Shown: one piece after another, positions 8,312-17,357 of the stretch
How the letters are laid out: every line of letters starts with the position of its first letter
Numbering within the stretch: position 1 is the stretch's first letter
Assembly (NCBI GenBank): GCA_034003765.1
Contig: JAVEXZ010000005.1
Span: 1 to 64,000, forward strand
DNA from: JAAZGD01 sp034003765
GTDB taxonomy: Bacteria; Bacillota; Clostridia; Peptostreptococcales; Anaerovoracaceae
Direction of reading: 5' to 3'
Length of the DNA: 64,000 nt
Position numbers and translations under genes: made by a program
The notes under the pieces: model-generated
The model's database searches: none
Told to the model about the DNA's origin: nothing
What the model saw: only the letters and a program-made list of their open reading frames with translations

Positions 8312-8488
8312 AAAGCCCCTCCCTTTCTTTATCTATTGGATTTATTCAACTCCAGATCCCCTATTTGCATTCATGCTCATATAGTCTAATTGTCCTTTAT
8401 ATAGAAAACAGGTTAATATTATCCTTGTAGCTTACATTCATTTTTCTTCATTTATATCCAGTACCTTCTCTTTCTAAGGGTTTACTGA

Positions 8489-9505
8489 CTAGTACAAACT
8501 TCCGCTGTTTACTATGGGCTGAGCATCCTTGCTACCGCAAAGAATAACCATTAAGTTACTAACCATTGCTGCCTTACGCTCATCGTCAAGGTTAACTACA
8601 TTCTTTTCCCCGAGTTTTTCAATGGCCATCTCCACCATGCCAACGGCACCTTCAACTATCATGGCACGAGCATCAATGATGGCTCTAGCCTGTTGCCTCT
8701 GAAGCATTGCAGAAGCAATCTCTTGAGAATAAGCCAAATGGGTAATTCGGGCTTCCACAATCAGAAGACCTGCATCCTCTACCTTTTCTTGAATCGCAAA
8801 TTTAAGCTTTTCTGCAACTTCTTGGCTGCTTCCTCTTAAGGACTCTTCGTCTCTTCCTGGAGGCGTGTCGTAAGGATAAGTGCGAACAATATTTCTAAGT
8901 GCCGAATCACATTGAATTGAAAGGAATTCTTGAAAGTTATCTACATTAAATACTGCTTTTGCAGTGTTAACCACTCGCCAAATTACCACAATTCCAATTT
9001 CAATTGGGTTTCCTTCTTCATCATTAATCTTTTGCTTCTCATTTGATAGTGTCATTGTTTTCAGGGAAATTTTTTTGTGAGAAGTCTGTTGGGAAGAAGT
9101 TCTTTTCGTCCCACCCTTTGATCCTGCTAAAAGCATCTCACCTAAAGAGGCCTTCTCCGCCTCAGCCACAGGATTGGTGGCTCCACAAAAAGGATTTACA
9201 TAATAGAAACCAGCGCCTTTTAGGCTGCCGTAATATTTACCGAATAATGTAAGAACATAAGCTTCGTTAGGTTTTAGTATCTTTAACCCCATATAAATAA
9301 ATGGGCCCAATATAAATCCATACATTGCTCCTATTATACTTATCCCTAGATCCAGCCTAATAATTCCCAACATAAACAAGGCAAATGCACCTATAATAAA
9401 AATTGTGTTCACAATCAGCACGACCATTCCATTAATACTAGGTGCCTTAATCTCCACATTCTGGGGGCCAGGATTTAACTCCGGCCTATCCTTCTCACTT
9501 TTCAT
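8489..9505 (-). CDS. SPFH/band-7 domain membrane protein
   Basis: This 338-residue protein has two close hydrophobic segments near residues 28-48 and 55-75. A long SPFH (stomatin/prohibitin/flotillin) domain follows to about residue 290, with conserved-looking SIQCDSALRNIVRTYPYDT and LIVEARITHLAYSQEIASAMLQRQQARAIIDAR (split here by family alignment). A C-terminal helix follows. SPFH proteins form oligomeric membrane scaffolds, often linked to proteases or stress responses; no NfeD or FtsH partner is adjacent. GGAGGAG precedes the ATG. A promoter and an 11-bp inverted repeat lie upstream, and a small ribbon-helix-helix gene follows. Confidence 0.85.
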   Translation of the reverse strand: MKSEKDRPELNPGPQNVEIKAPSINGMVVLIVNTIFIIGAFALFMLGIIRLDLGISIIGAMYGFILGPFIYMGLKILKPNEAYVLTLFGKYYGSLKGAGFYYVNPFCGATNPVAEAEKASLGEMLLAGSKGGTKRTSSQQTSHKKISLKTMTLSNEKQKINDEEGNPIEIGIVVIWRVVNTAKAVFNVDNFQEFLSIQCDSALRNIVRTYPYDTPPGRDEESLRGSSQEVAEKLKFAIQEKVEDAGLLIVEARITHLAYSQEIASAMLQRQQARAIIDARAMIVEGAVGMVEMAIEKLGEKNVVNLDDERKAAMVSNLMVILCGSKDAQPIVNSGSLY

Positions 9506-9549
9506 TCTTCTCCTCCTTCATACCTATGCTGGCTTTGCCTCAGTGGTAA

Positions 9550-9590
9550 ATCAAAATAATGCATCACCAGCTTCGTAATATTATTTTGAT
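9550..9590. promoter_or_regulatory. 11-bp inverted repeat in the SPFH gene leader
   Basis: ATCAAAATAAT at 9550-9560 and ATTATTTTGAT at 9580-9590 are perfect inverted copies 19 bases apart, between the SPFH promoter and its start codon. It could be an operator for a dimeric regulator (for example the nearby ribbon-helix-helix protein) or an RNA hairpin. Confidence 0.5.
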
Positions 9591-9607
9591 ATGTTTTTGA
9601 TATCATT

Positions 9608-9636
9608 ATACTACTGCAAACAATATTTATTGTCAA
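9608..9636 (-). promoter_or_regulatory. Probable promoter of the SPFH gene
   Basis: On the minus strand TTGACA (9631-9636) is followed by TAGTAT after 17 bases, with an overlapping TATAAT three bases further on. The leader to the SPFH ATG is about 100 bases. Confidence 0.65.
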
Positions 9637-9704
9637 GAAGAATAATAAGGGAAATATAGCTTGGGAGCTGATTATTGATATTTGCCTAATCAGTCTGGAT
9701 GTTA

Positions 9705-10373
9705 CTAGTTAAGGCGGAACCAATTCTTCCTATAATCCAAAAGCCCCTCCTCCTTCATGCGACTAAGCTCCTTAGACATGGCGCTTCGTTCCACTGCCAA
9801 ATAATCGGCAAGTTCTTGCCGGTTAAAGGGGATATAAAATGAATTCCCATTTAGCAGCATCGCTTGGGCCGATAGATAGGATAAAAGCTTATCCCGTGTT
9901 GACCTCTGAACTAGGAGGTCTATTTTTTGGGTTAGTTGGATATTACGTTCAACTAGAATATGGAGCATATTTGCTACAAGCTTGGTATGGTAGGGACATG
10001 CTCTAGTACAGGTTGTTGTAAGTCTATTATAATTAATAAAGAGTATTTTCGATGGAACCGTAGCGATTACGCTAACTGGTAAGGGCTCAGAATCAGACCA
10101 AGGGAAGGACTCCCCAAACAATTCTCCTGGTCCCGCCTTAGACAGTATTGTACGGTTGCCCCAGTAATCTTCCTTTACCACATGAACGGAACCATCTAAA
10201 ACTATCCCCATTTTTTCATCTTGGGTTTCACTGTGTAGGACATATTCATTTTTCCCATAGGTCTTTTTGATAGCACCAAGGCAGTCCAACATAGTCATGA
10301 TCTCATCACCTGATACATCTTTGAACAAAGGGTTTTTGCCTAAACTTTCAATATAGTTTTTTTCGATATTCAT
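9705..10373 (-). CDS. Crp/Fnr-family regulator, probable regulator of hcp
   Basis: This 222-residue regulator has an N-terminal cyclic-nucleotide-binding-type beta barrel (about 15-115), a dimerisation helix, and a C-terminal winged helix (FNRQELADYLAVERSAMSKE, about 183-202). Cys122 and Cys126 in the motif CTRACPYH, next to the dimer helix, and Cys31 are candidate cofactor ligands, but it lacks the N-terminal Fnr cysteine set. It is transcribed away from the ferredoxin-hcp pair. That arrangement is typical of regulators that control hcp in response to nitric oxide or nitrite stress. GGAGG precedes the ATG. The inducer is inferred, not seen. Confidence 0.85.
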   Translation of the reverse strand: MNIEKNYIESLGKNPLFKDVSGDEIMTMLDCLGAIKKTYGKNEYVLHSETQDEKMGIVLDGSVHVVKEDYWGNRTILSKAGPGELFGESFPWSDSEPLPVSVIATVPSKILFINYNRLTTTCTRACPYHTKLVANMLHILVERNIQLTQKIDLLVQRSTRDKLLSYLSAQAMLLNGNSFYIPFNRQELADYLAVERSAMSKELSRMKEEGLLDYRKNWFRLN

Positions 10374-10557
10374 ATAACCTCCAATGCCTTATCATATATA
10401 CTCTAAGCTCTAAATTCAAAACCCAAATCAACTTTGATCCTATCTGGAATTAGTTTGGGAATCTTTCCTAATAATTTTGACATTTTTCAAACAAATATAT
10501 TATTCTGTGGTAAATGCAACGGAACTCTTCTTTCGATTATAGTATGATAATCACACA

Positions 10558-10578
10558 ATATCAAGAAGGTATTGATAT
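10558..10578. promoter_or_regulatory. Palindromic operator candidate before the ferredoxin-hcp operon
   Basis: ATATCAA (10558-10564) and TTGATAT (10572-10578) form perfect 7-bp inverted arms around a 7-base spacer. It lies 30 bases before the ferredoxin-like ATG, in the intergenic region shared with the divergent Crp/Fnr gene. The size and symmetry suit a dimeric Crp/Fnr-type regulator. Confidence 0.6.
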
Positions 10579-10607
10579 AGTCCCAAGAAAAAAGAGGTAT
10601 TAATATA

Positions 10608-11339
10608 ATGTTAAGAAAAATAATTGAAATTGATCAAGAAAAATGCAATGGCTGCGGACTTTGTGCAGAAGCTTGCCACGAAGGAGCTATAGGAATGGTT
10701 GATGGAAAAGCAATCCTACTAAGAGATGATTACTGCGACGGTCTAGGTGATTGTCTTCCAGTATGTCCCACAGATGCTATATCTTTTGTAGAGAGGGAGG
10801 CATTAGCTTTTGATAAGGCGGCGGTGGAAAAAAACATGAAAAACAAACAATGTGAAGAGAACATGATGAATAGGCAAGGTGAAGATTTGCCTTGCGGTTG
10901 CCCTGGTAGCCAATCAAAAACTATTAGCAGAAATGACGAGCCCCTTACAGCTACAGAAAATTCATTAGCAATGAGAAGCCAATTGAGGCAGTGGCCTGTG
11001 CAGATAAAATTAGCTCCTATCAATGCCCCATATTTTAGCGGGGCTAACCTACTTGTGGCAGCTGATTGTGCGGCATTTGCCTATGGGGACTTCCACAACA
11101 AGTTTATGAAAAATAAAGTTGTTTTAATAGGTTGTCCTAAGCTGGATGCTGGTGATTATTCAGAAAAATTAACAGAAATTATCAAGCAAAATGATATTAG
11201 AAGTGTTACAGTAGTCAAGATGGAAGTTCCTTGCTGTAATGGCCTTGAACGGGCAGTTGTAACAGCTCTACAAAATAGCGGGAAGTTTATTCCTTGGCAG
11301 ATCGTAACCATCTCTACGGATGGCGAAGTTATAGATTAA
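10608..11339 (+). CDS. 4Fe-4S ferredoxin-like protein, partner of Hcp
   Basis: This 243-residue protein begins with a bacterial ferredoxin module. The first cluster motif CNGCGLCAEACHEG is complete. The second, CDGLGDCLPVCP, lacks one of the four usual cysteines. The rest is a larger domain with additional cysteines (CGCPG, a Cys in LLVAADC, IGCPKLD and VPCCNG) that may bind a further metal centre. Such proteins are commonly found just before hcp in Clostridia and probably pass electrons to it. An AGAGG sequence 10 bases before the ATG serves as RBS. It ends 14 bases before hcp, so they form one operon. Confidence 0.85.
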   Translation: MLRKIIEIDQEKCNGCGLCAEACHEGAIGMVDGKAILLRDDYCDGLGDCLPVCPTDAISFVEREALAFDKAAVEKNMKNKQCEENMMNRQGEDLPCGCPGSQSKTISRNDEPLTATENSLAMRSQLRQWPVQIKLAPINAPYFSGANLLVAADCAAFAYGDFHNKFMKNKVVLIGCPKLDAGDYSEKLTEIIKQNDIRSVTVVKMEVPCCNGLERAVVTALQNSGKFIPWQIVTISTDGEVID

Positions 11340-11353
11340 TAGGAGGAGAATTT

Positions 11354-12910
11354 ATGAGTATGTTTTGTTATCAGTGTGAACAAACTGCAGGACAAAAAGT
11401 CTGCGCAGGAAAAAAAGGTGTATGCGGTAAAGAAGAAAGCACAGCAATTTTGCAGGATAAAGTGACGGGTGCTTTGGTAAGTTTAGCTAAACTTTCCGAG
11501 GGCAAAGCCCCTACAGAAAACGCTATCCACTTAATGCTAGAAGGACTATTTACTACCGTTACAAATGTAAGCTTTGATGATCCAACTCTACAAGATTTAG
11601 TGGATAGAATAGAAGCCGAGTCTAAGAAAATAGGTGTTTTAGAGAGTTACGACATGAACACCCTATGGGAAGATCCAAATGAAGATATCAGGTCCCTTAA
11701 ATCCTTAATCATATTCGGCCTTCGAGGTGTAGCCGCTTATGCATACCATGCCAAGGTCTTAGGTTATTCCGATGATAGAGTTAACAATATTTTCTTCAAA
11801 GGAATGGCAGCAGTATATAATGAAGGTACTATGGATACACTTCTTCCCTTGGTACTTGAAGTAGGAGAAGTTAACCTTACTTGTATGGAACTTTTGGACA
11901 GAGCAAATACTGAGAGCTACGGCACCCCAGTCCCAGTTACTGTACCAATGATGGTAGAAAAAGGACCTTTCATAGTTATAACTGGTCATGATTTGAAGGA
12001 CCTAGAGTTGCTTCTTCAGCAAACTGAGGGCAAAGGAATTAATATTTATACCCACGGTGAAATGCTTCCAGCCCACGGTTATCCAAAGTTAAAGGCTTTC
12101 CCACATCTTAAGGGTAATTTTGGAACCGCATGGCAAAATCAACAAAAAGAATTCATGGACCTACCAGCTCCAGTTCTATTTACAACCAACTGTTTGATGC
12201 CTCCTAAGGACAATTACAAGGATAGAATTTTTACTACAGAAGTAGTTGAATATCCTGAAATGGTTCATATTGGAGAGGACAAAGACTTTAGCCAAGTAAT
12301 TGCGAAGTCCCTCGAGCTTGGCGGTTACTCTAAAGACACTGAGTTCACAGGAATCAATGGCGGAAAAACTCTTATGACAGGATTTGGTCACGGTACAGTT
12401 CTTGGTATCGCAGATACGGTTATCGATGCAGTTAAAAATGGAGATATCGGCCACTTCTTCTTAGTGGGTGGTTGTGACGGTGCTAAACCCGGAAGAAATT
12501 ACTATACTGATTTTGTAAAAATGACTCCAGATAACTCAATTATCCTTACCCTAGCTTGTGGAAAGTTCAGATTTAACGATTTGGACCTAGGAACCATAGG
12601 CGGCCTACCAAGAATTCTTGACATGGGTCAATGTAATGATGCCTACAGTGCTATAAAGGTGGCCATAGCCCTAGCAGGTGCCTTTGAATGTGGGGTTAAT
12701 GACCTTCCCCTATCCATGGTTCTTTCATGGTACGAGCAAAAAGCTGTTTGTATTCTATTGACACTTTTACACCTAGGAATCAAAGACATCTACCTAGGAC
12801 CTACATTACCTGCATTTGTATCTCCAGCAGTACTAAATTTCTTGGTAGAGAATTTTAACATCTCTCCAATAAGCACTCCTGAAGAAGACTTAAAAAAGAT
12901 TTTGGGATAA
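11354..12910 (+). CDS. hcp: Hybrid-cluster protein (hydroxylamine/NO reductase)
   Basis: This 518-residue prismane protein binds a [4Fe-2O-2S]-type hybrid cluster and an N-terminal Fe-S cluster. The N-terminal cysteines are Cys5, Cys8, Cys17 and Cys24 (MFCYQCEQTAG...VCAGKKGVCG). Later conserved motifs include HGEMLPAHGYP, the FTTNCLMPP cysteine, VGGCDGAKPGRNYYTDF, and LACGKFRFN. Known Hcp enzymes reduce NO or hydroxylamine and protect against nitrosative stress. I chose the ATG at 11354, preceded by AGGAGGAG; the in-frame codon at 11294 lies inside the upstream gene. A strong terminator follows. Confidence 0.97.
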   Translation: MSMFCYQCEQTAGQKVCAGKKGVCGKEESTAILQDKVTGALVSLAKLSEGKAPTENAIHLMLEGLFTTVTNVSFDDPTLQDLVDRIEAESKKIGVLESYDMNTLWEDPNEDIRSLKSLIIFGLRGVAAYAYHAKVLGYSDDRVNNIFFKGMAAVYNEGTMDTLLPLVLEVGEVNLTCMELLDRANTESYGTPVPVTVPMMVEKGPFIVITGHDLKDLELLLQQTEGKGINIYTHGEMLPAHGYPKLKAFPHLKGNFGTAWQNQQKEFMDLPAPVLFTTNCLMPPKDNYKDRIFTTEVVEYPEMVHIGEDKDFSQVIAKSLELGGYSKDTEFTGINGGKTLMTGFGHGTVLGIADTVIDAVKNGDIGHFFLVGGCDGAKPGRNYYTDFVKMTPDNSIILTLACGKFRFNDLDLGTIGGLPRILDMGQCNDAYSAIKVAIALAGAFECGVNDLPLSMVLSWYEQKAVCILLTLLHLGIKDIYLGPTLPAFVSPAVLNFLVENFNISPISTPEEDLKKILG

Positions 12911-12931
12911 TCATACACAAATATAAAGGAA

Positions 12932-12960
12932 AAGAGGAGCCACTAGGGCTCCTCTTTTAT
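12932..12960. terminator. Bidirectional terminator between hcp and the APC permease
   Basis: AAGAGGAGCC and GGCTCCTCTT form perfect 10-bp arms followed by TTTTAT, with an A-run on the left side. It ends hcp and can also serve the convergent permease gene. Confidence 0.85.
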
Positions 12961-13007
12961 ACTGCGAATTAAATATTATCTAACCGTTAAATTGTTTAAC
13001 AGTTAAG

Positions 13008-14543
13008 TTAGGCTTTTTGGGGAGGGAACTTCTCATCAAAGAGAACTTCATCAGCGCCCAATACTACATTTTGTCTAATCTTTCCAGCCCTCTTAAGTAT
13101 AACATAAAGTGCTATAGGTAAGAAAATTGCTACCAAAGAAATACCAAATACCCATACATCTTCAAATACACAAAGAATCATAGCTGCAATTTGAACGATA
13201 ATAGCGAACCATGTAAGCCCAGGATAGAACATAGCCTTAACTGTAAGAACTTCTTCAGCTACATAGCCTCTTTCCTTGAGTTTCTTACGGAAAGTAACCT
13301 GAGATATACAGATTCCCAACCAACATAGTGTTCCAGTGAATCCGGAAATAGCAATCATCTTGGCATAAAGAGGAAGACCTTCGTCACCCCAAATTCCCAA
13401 GAAATCAGATGCAAATCCCATTAAGAAAACAAGCCAGCAAGGGATAATAGTTGCAACTGTAGCATTGTGAGGAACGTTAAAACGATTCAAGTTGGAAAGG
13501 AATTTTGGCGCCATACCTTCTACAGACAATCCATACATAGAACGAACTGTACCATAGAAACCTGCATTTGCACAGGAGAAGGCAGCGATCATAACTACAA
13601 CAGTAAACATACCTGCAGCCCATTTTAATCCATATACACCTAGTGTATAAGCGAATATGGTTTCATCCAAGCCAGCTTCAAAATAAGGTACTATTAGTGT
13701 TAAAACTAAAATTGGTATGATATAGATACCGATAATACGATAAGCAACCTTTTTACAAGCAGCTGGTACGTTTTTAGCAGGATCTTGAGTCTCTGCAGCA
13801 GACAGCCCTACAATCTCAGAGCCCTGGAAGTTTACTAGCGTCCAGATCATGTAAGTGATAATAATAAATCCACCTGCAGGGAATAGTTGAGAAGCAACAG
13901 ACCCTTCTCCACCGAAAAGAACCTGAGTTCCTATGAATCCGCCTTCATCAGTATAAGGATGAAGATTTCCACCTAGGACTCCTAACCAAATTAACAATCC
14001 GCAGGCAACGAAAATAATAATTGCAAAAATCTTAATAATAGCCATAACGGATTCGATGTGACCAAACCAAGTAACTTGGTATAGGTTTACTGCAGTTAGA
14101 AGTGCAAGTGCTACGATACCCCAAACAAATGTGCTCCATACGGGATTATCGAAGGGAAGGGTTACGAAATAGTTCATGTAAACTCCAACTGCTAATGCTT
14201 CAGATGGAATGTACACTACCCAGTTAACCCAGAATGCCCAACCAATACCGGCTGATGCTGTGTCACCAAGAAAGTCTCGTGTGTAAGAAACAAAAGATCC
14301 TCTTCTTGGAAGGTTAACAAGTAACTCCGAAAAAGATTGCATAACTCCAAAAATAACAAGACCAGCAATTACGTAGGCAATAATTACAGCACCTGCTCCC
14401 ATTTCGGAAAAAGTAAGCCCAAGTCCTAAGAAATAACATGAACCAATGATCCCACCAAGAGCGATCAAAGATACATGCCAAGGTCTTATACCTCGGGACA
14501 AAGTCCGTTCGCTTTTTTCCGACATTCTAAGTTCGTCTGACAT
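13008..14543 (-). CDS. APC-family amino acid permease
   Basis: This 511-residue protein has about 12 hydrophobic segments. The first helix contains the APC signature IALGGIIGSCYFLGLG (near residues 31-46), where the helix break binds the substrate carboxylate and amine. Later segments include FQGSEIVGLSAAETQDPAKNVPAA, typical of the amino acid transporter family. It likely imports an amino acid by proton symport in the cytoplasmic membrane. The ATG follows AAAGGAGGAC. It has its own promoter and stands alone between hcp and the sugar operon, so the substrate cannot be named. Confidence 0.9.
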   Translation of the reverse strand: MSDELRMSEKSERTLSRGIRPWHVSLIALGGIIGSCYFLGLGLTFSEMGAGAVIIAYVIAGLVIFGVMQSFSELLVNLPRRGSFVSYTRDFLGDTASAGIGWAFWVNWVVYIPSEALAVGVYMNYFVTLPFDNPVWSTFVWGIVALALLTAVNLYQVTWFGHIESVMAIIKIFAIIIFVACGLLIWLGVLGGNLHPYTDEGGFIGTQVLFGGEGSVASQLFPAGGFIIITYMIWTLVNFQGSEIVGLSAAETQDPAKNVPAACKKVAYRIIGIYIIPILVLTLIVPYFEAGLDETIFAYTLGVYGLKWAAGMFTVVVMIAAFSCANAGFYGTVRSMYGLSVEGMAPKFLSNLNRFNVPHNATVATIIPCWLVFLMGFASDFLGIWGDEGLPLYAKMIAISGFTGTLCWLGICISQVTFRKKLKERGYVAEEVLTVKAMFYPGLTWFAIIVQIAAMILCVFEDVWVFGISLVAIFLPIALYVILKRAGKIRQNVVLGADEVLFDEKFPPQKA

Positions 14544-14603
14544 GGCTGTCCTCCTTTTTCGTAAAGATTTCTAATAATTGAAAAATAAATAATTTACAAA
14601 ATT

Positions 14604-14631
14604 ATTGTACTATTATTACGAAAAATGTCAA
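14604..14631 (-). promoter_or_regulatory. Promoter of the APC permease gene
   Basis: On the minus strand TTGACA (14626-14631) and TACAAT (14604-14609) are 16 bases apart, about 60 bases before the permease ATG, in a very AT-rich stretch. Confidence 0.7.
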
Positions 14632-14666
14632 CAATTTTAATCCTTAGGTAAAAGCCTAAAATGCCC

Positions 14667-15710
14667 CTATATTTCCTTTTCCTTACGCTGCATTAGAACA
14701 GCTGCAATTACTATCGCCCCTTTAAATGCTTCTCTTAAGAATGGAGGTACTCCCCAAAGGTTGAGTAGATTATTCATAACGGCAATGATCATAACCCCTA
14801 AAACTGTTCCAATCATGGAACCTTTGCCTCCAGAAAAACTGGTTCCTCCAACTATGACTGCAGCAATAGCATCCAATTCATAACCTGCACCAGCATTGGC
14901 ATAGTCCATTGAACCTATTCGGGCAACCTGTATAATTGCCGAAAAAGAAACTAGGACGCCCATTAAAACATAGACTCGTCTTTTTACTCTATTGACGTTT
15001 ATGCCTGACAATCTTGCGGTTCTCTCATTACTTCCTATCGCATACACCTGTCTACCAAAAACTGTACGTGTTGCAACAATGTACATTATAACCGCAATAA
15101 TAATCCAATATATTATAGGCATAAGCATGAGATTGCCTATCCTAAAACTTGCTAGAGGTAAAAAACCTCTAGGCACTGCAGGGTTATATCCTTGCATAAA
15201 GTGCTGTGTCACTGATCGAAATAGTTGCATTGTTCCCAAGGTGGCAATAAAGGGGGGTATTTTCCCCTTGGTAATAAGGAGACCTGTGAATTCACCTAAG
15301 ACTAGGCCTACTCCTGCTCCCAATACGATAGCTACAACATATGCTGGAAATCCCGTAATTCCAACTAGGCCCAATATTCCGCTAGGGCCAGTATCTAGAA
15401 GAAGCATTATTGCAGCTCCAACTGCAACCAAGGAAGATCCAACTGCCAGATCGATGCCTCCTGAAATAATAACAAAAGTCATTCCCAAGGCAATAATACC
15501 AATTCCAGAATTGTTTCTAAGAACGTTGGTTAAGTTTCTTATCCAAGCAGTGAACCAATCACCAAAAGAATCATAATTAAATCCCAATGCTTGAGTCTGA
15601 AGGACTAGCATAACTAGTAAAATAATCCCTGTACTAAACAAGAGATTATTCACCCATTGATCCGCAAACCAACGACCATACCTAATACCTCTATCCTTAA
15701 TTACTTCCAT
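14667..15710 (-). CDS. Ribose-type sugar ABC transporter permease
   Basis: This 347-residue RbsC/XylH-type permease has about 8-10 membrane helices, with GGIDLAVGSSLVAVGA near residue 85 and the coupling-region signature NERTARLSGINV near 228. It forms the channel of a carbohydrate importer together with the adjacent ATPase and lipoprotein. Its start overlaps the end of the ATPase gene by 14 bases, which indicates translational coupling. It is the last gene of the sugar operon. The substrate is unknown; ribose-type (CUT2) transporters take up monosaccharides or sugar alcohols. Confidence 0.92.
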   Translation of the reverse strand: MEVIKDRGIRYGRWFADQWVNNLLFSTGIILLVMLVLQTQALGFNYDSFGDWFTAWIRNLTNVLRNNSGIGIIALGMTFVIISGGIDLAVGSSLVAVGAAIMLLLDTGPSGILGLVGITGFPAYVVAIVLGAGVGLVLGEFTGLLITKGKIPPFIATLGTMQLFRSVTQHFMQGYNPAVPRGFLPLASFRIGNLMLMPIIYWIIIAVIMYIVATRTVFGRQVYAIGSNERTARLSGINVNRVKRRVYVLMGVLVSFSAIIQVARIGSMDYANAGAGYELDAIAAVIVGGTSFSGGKGSMIGTVLGVMIIAVMNNLLNLWGVPPFLREAFKGAIVIAAVLMQRKEKEI

Positions 15711-17214
15711 GGTCTATTTCCCCCATCTCTTTAGTTTGTCCTCCAGTAGCCAGAAGCATGATATTTTCTTCTGTCATAGCATCTCCTGAAACCTGGCCTT
15801 TAATTTCACCGTGATACATAACAAGAGCTCTATCACATACTCGAATTATTTCTTGAGCCTCGCTAGACAGGACAATTACCGCCATCCCTGCATCTGCCAA
15901 ATCCAATATTATATCGTAAATATCCTCTTTGGCTCCAACGTCTACCCCTTGGGTAGGGTTATCTAGTATAAGAACCTTGGGATTTGCTGATAGCCATTTT
16001 GCTAGCACTACCTTTTGTTGGTTCCCACCTGATAAGCTTCCGATTCTATCAGTATCTTTTTCTAACTTTATACGCAAATCTTCCACCTTGCTTTGAAATT
16101 CTTCTCTTTGCAAGGTCCTATTAATCAACCAATTTTTTACCAGCCGAGGCCAGATTACAACTGTGCCATTTTCTAAAATGTTCATATCTCCGATAATCCC
16201 ATTTTCTTTTCTATTTCTTGGAAGGTATCCTATACCTAAATTCAAAGCTTGCTTTGTGTCCTTCACGCGGACCTTATTATTCTCAAGAAAGATTTTACCC
16301 CTATACTCTTTGTTGCACCCAAACACGGTACGAAAGAGCTCGCTTCTTCCATCTCCCAAGAGCCCGGTAAACCCCAGAACTTCTCCTTCTTGTACAGCAA
16401 AATCTATATTCTTAAAGCAATGCTGAAGAGTTAGGTTTTCTCCTCGTAAAACTTCTTTGCCATATTTTCTATCTCTTTGAAGCATATCAGTCCTGACTTC
16501 GTGACCAACCATATGTTTGGCCAAATCATTTACCGTTACATCTTTTACATCTCCTTCTGCTACAAGGTCTCCGTCTCTTAAAACGCAGTAACGATCACAA
16601 ATCTCAAGAACTTCCTTGAGTTTGTGAGAGATGAATACCATACCAACACCTTGTTCTTTTAGGGTCTCCATCATGGCAAAAACCCTCTTTATCTCAGGGG
16701 CGGTTAAAGAGGTTGTGGGTTCATCCATTATTATTATTTGGGCTTCCATCATTAGTGCACGGGCAATTTCAACAATTTGTTTATATGAAGCATCTAGTTC
16801 TCGTACCATGGTTTTGGGGTCGATCTTCACGTCCATTCTTTGGAAGATTTCTGCAGACTTTTCGCACATAGTTTCTATATCTAAAAATCCATATTTTGAT
16901 TTTAGCTCTCTGTTTATGAACATGTTTTCATAGACTGCCAGATCATCAATAAGATTTAAGTCTTGATGAATAAATCCAATGCCTGCATCCAAAGAATCAA
17001 GAGGCTTTACAAACCTCATTTCCTTTCCATCAATTAAAATACGGCCAGAATCCTCTTTAACAACTCCACCCAAAATATTCATGAGTGTGGATTTCCCCGC
17101 CCCATTTTCTCCCAGAAGAGCAACCACCTCTCCTCCAGATAGATTGAAATCTACATCCTTTAAAACATCATTGGCACCGAAAGATTTAACAATATTTAGC
17201 ATCTCTAGCTTCAT
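15697..17214 (-). CDS. Ribose-type sugar ABC transporter ATPase (two ABC domains)
   Basis: This 505-residue protein is the duplicated-ATPase type found in CUT2 importers. The first domain has Walker A GENGAGKSTLMNIL and the region MEAQIIIMDEPTTSLT. The second domain has a degenerate Walker A (LGDGRSELFR) but a canonical signature LSGGNQQKVVLAKWL and Walker B ILDNPTQGVDVGA. I chose the ATG at 17214, which has AAGGA nine bases before it; the upstream ATG at 17232 has no SD. It lies between the binding protein and permease genes of the operon. Confidence 0.93.
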   Translation of the reverse strand: MKLEMLNIVKSFGANDVLKDVDFNLSGGEVVALLGENGAGKSTLMNILGGVVKEDSGRILIDGKEMRFVKPLDSLDAGIGFIHQDLNLIDDLAVYENMFINRELKSKYGFLDIETMCEKSAEIFQRMDVKIDPKTMVRELDASYKQIVEIARALMMEAQIIIMDEPTTSLTAPEIKRVFAMMETLKEQGVGMVFISHKLKEVLEICDRYCVLRDGDLVAEGDVKDVTVNDLAKHMVGHEVRTDMLQRDRKYGKEVLRGENLTLQHCFKNIDFAVQEGEVLGFTGLLGDGRSELFRTVFGCNKEYRGKIFLENNKVRVKDTKQALNLGIGYLPRNRKENGIIGDMNILENGTVVIWPRLVKNWLINRTLQREEFQSKVEDLRIKLEKDTDRIGSLSGGNQQKVVLAKWLSANPKVLILDNPTQGVDVGAKEDIYDIILDLADAGMAVIVLSSEAQEIIRVCDRALVMYHGEIKGQVSGDAMTEENIMLLATGGQTKEMGEIDHGSN

Positions 17215-17357
17215 ATGCAATGATCCTTCCATAATTACTTTTAGAAGAAGGAGCTATGACATAGCAGCCATAGCCCCCAGCTATTAACAAATTTTTATTC
17301 TATTAAATTAAGCTTCTAATCTCATTTTTATCTTTTACTAAGGAAGTAGATACCTTC

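Noticed and set aside
12961..13007. Second terminator for the APC permease (AACTGTTAAA/TTTAACGGTT)
   Set aside because: The stem is AT-rich with a mismatch and no clean T-run; the bidirectional hairpin at 12932-12960 is stronger.
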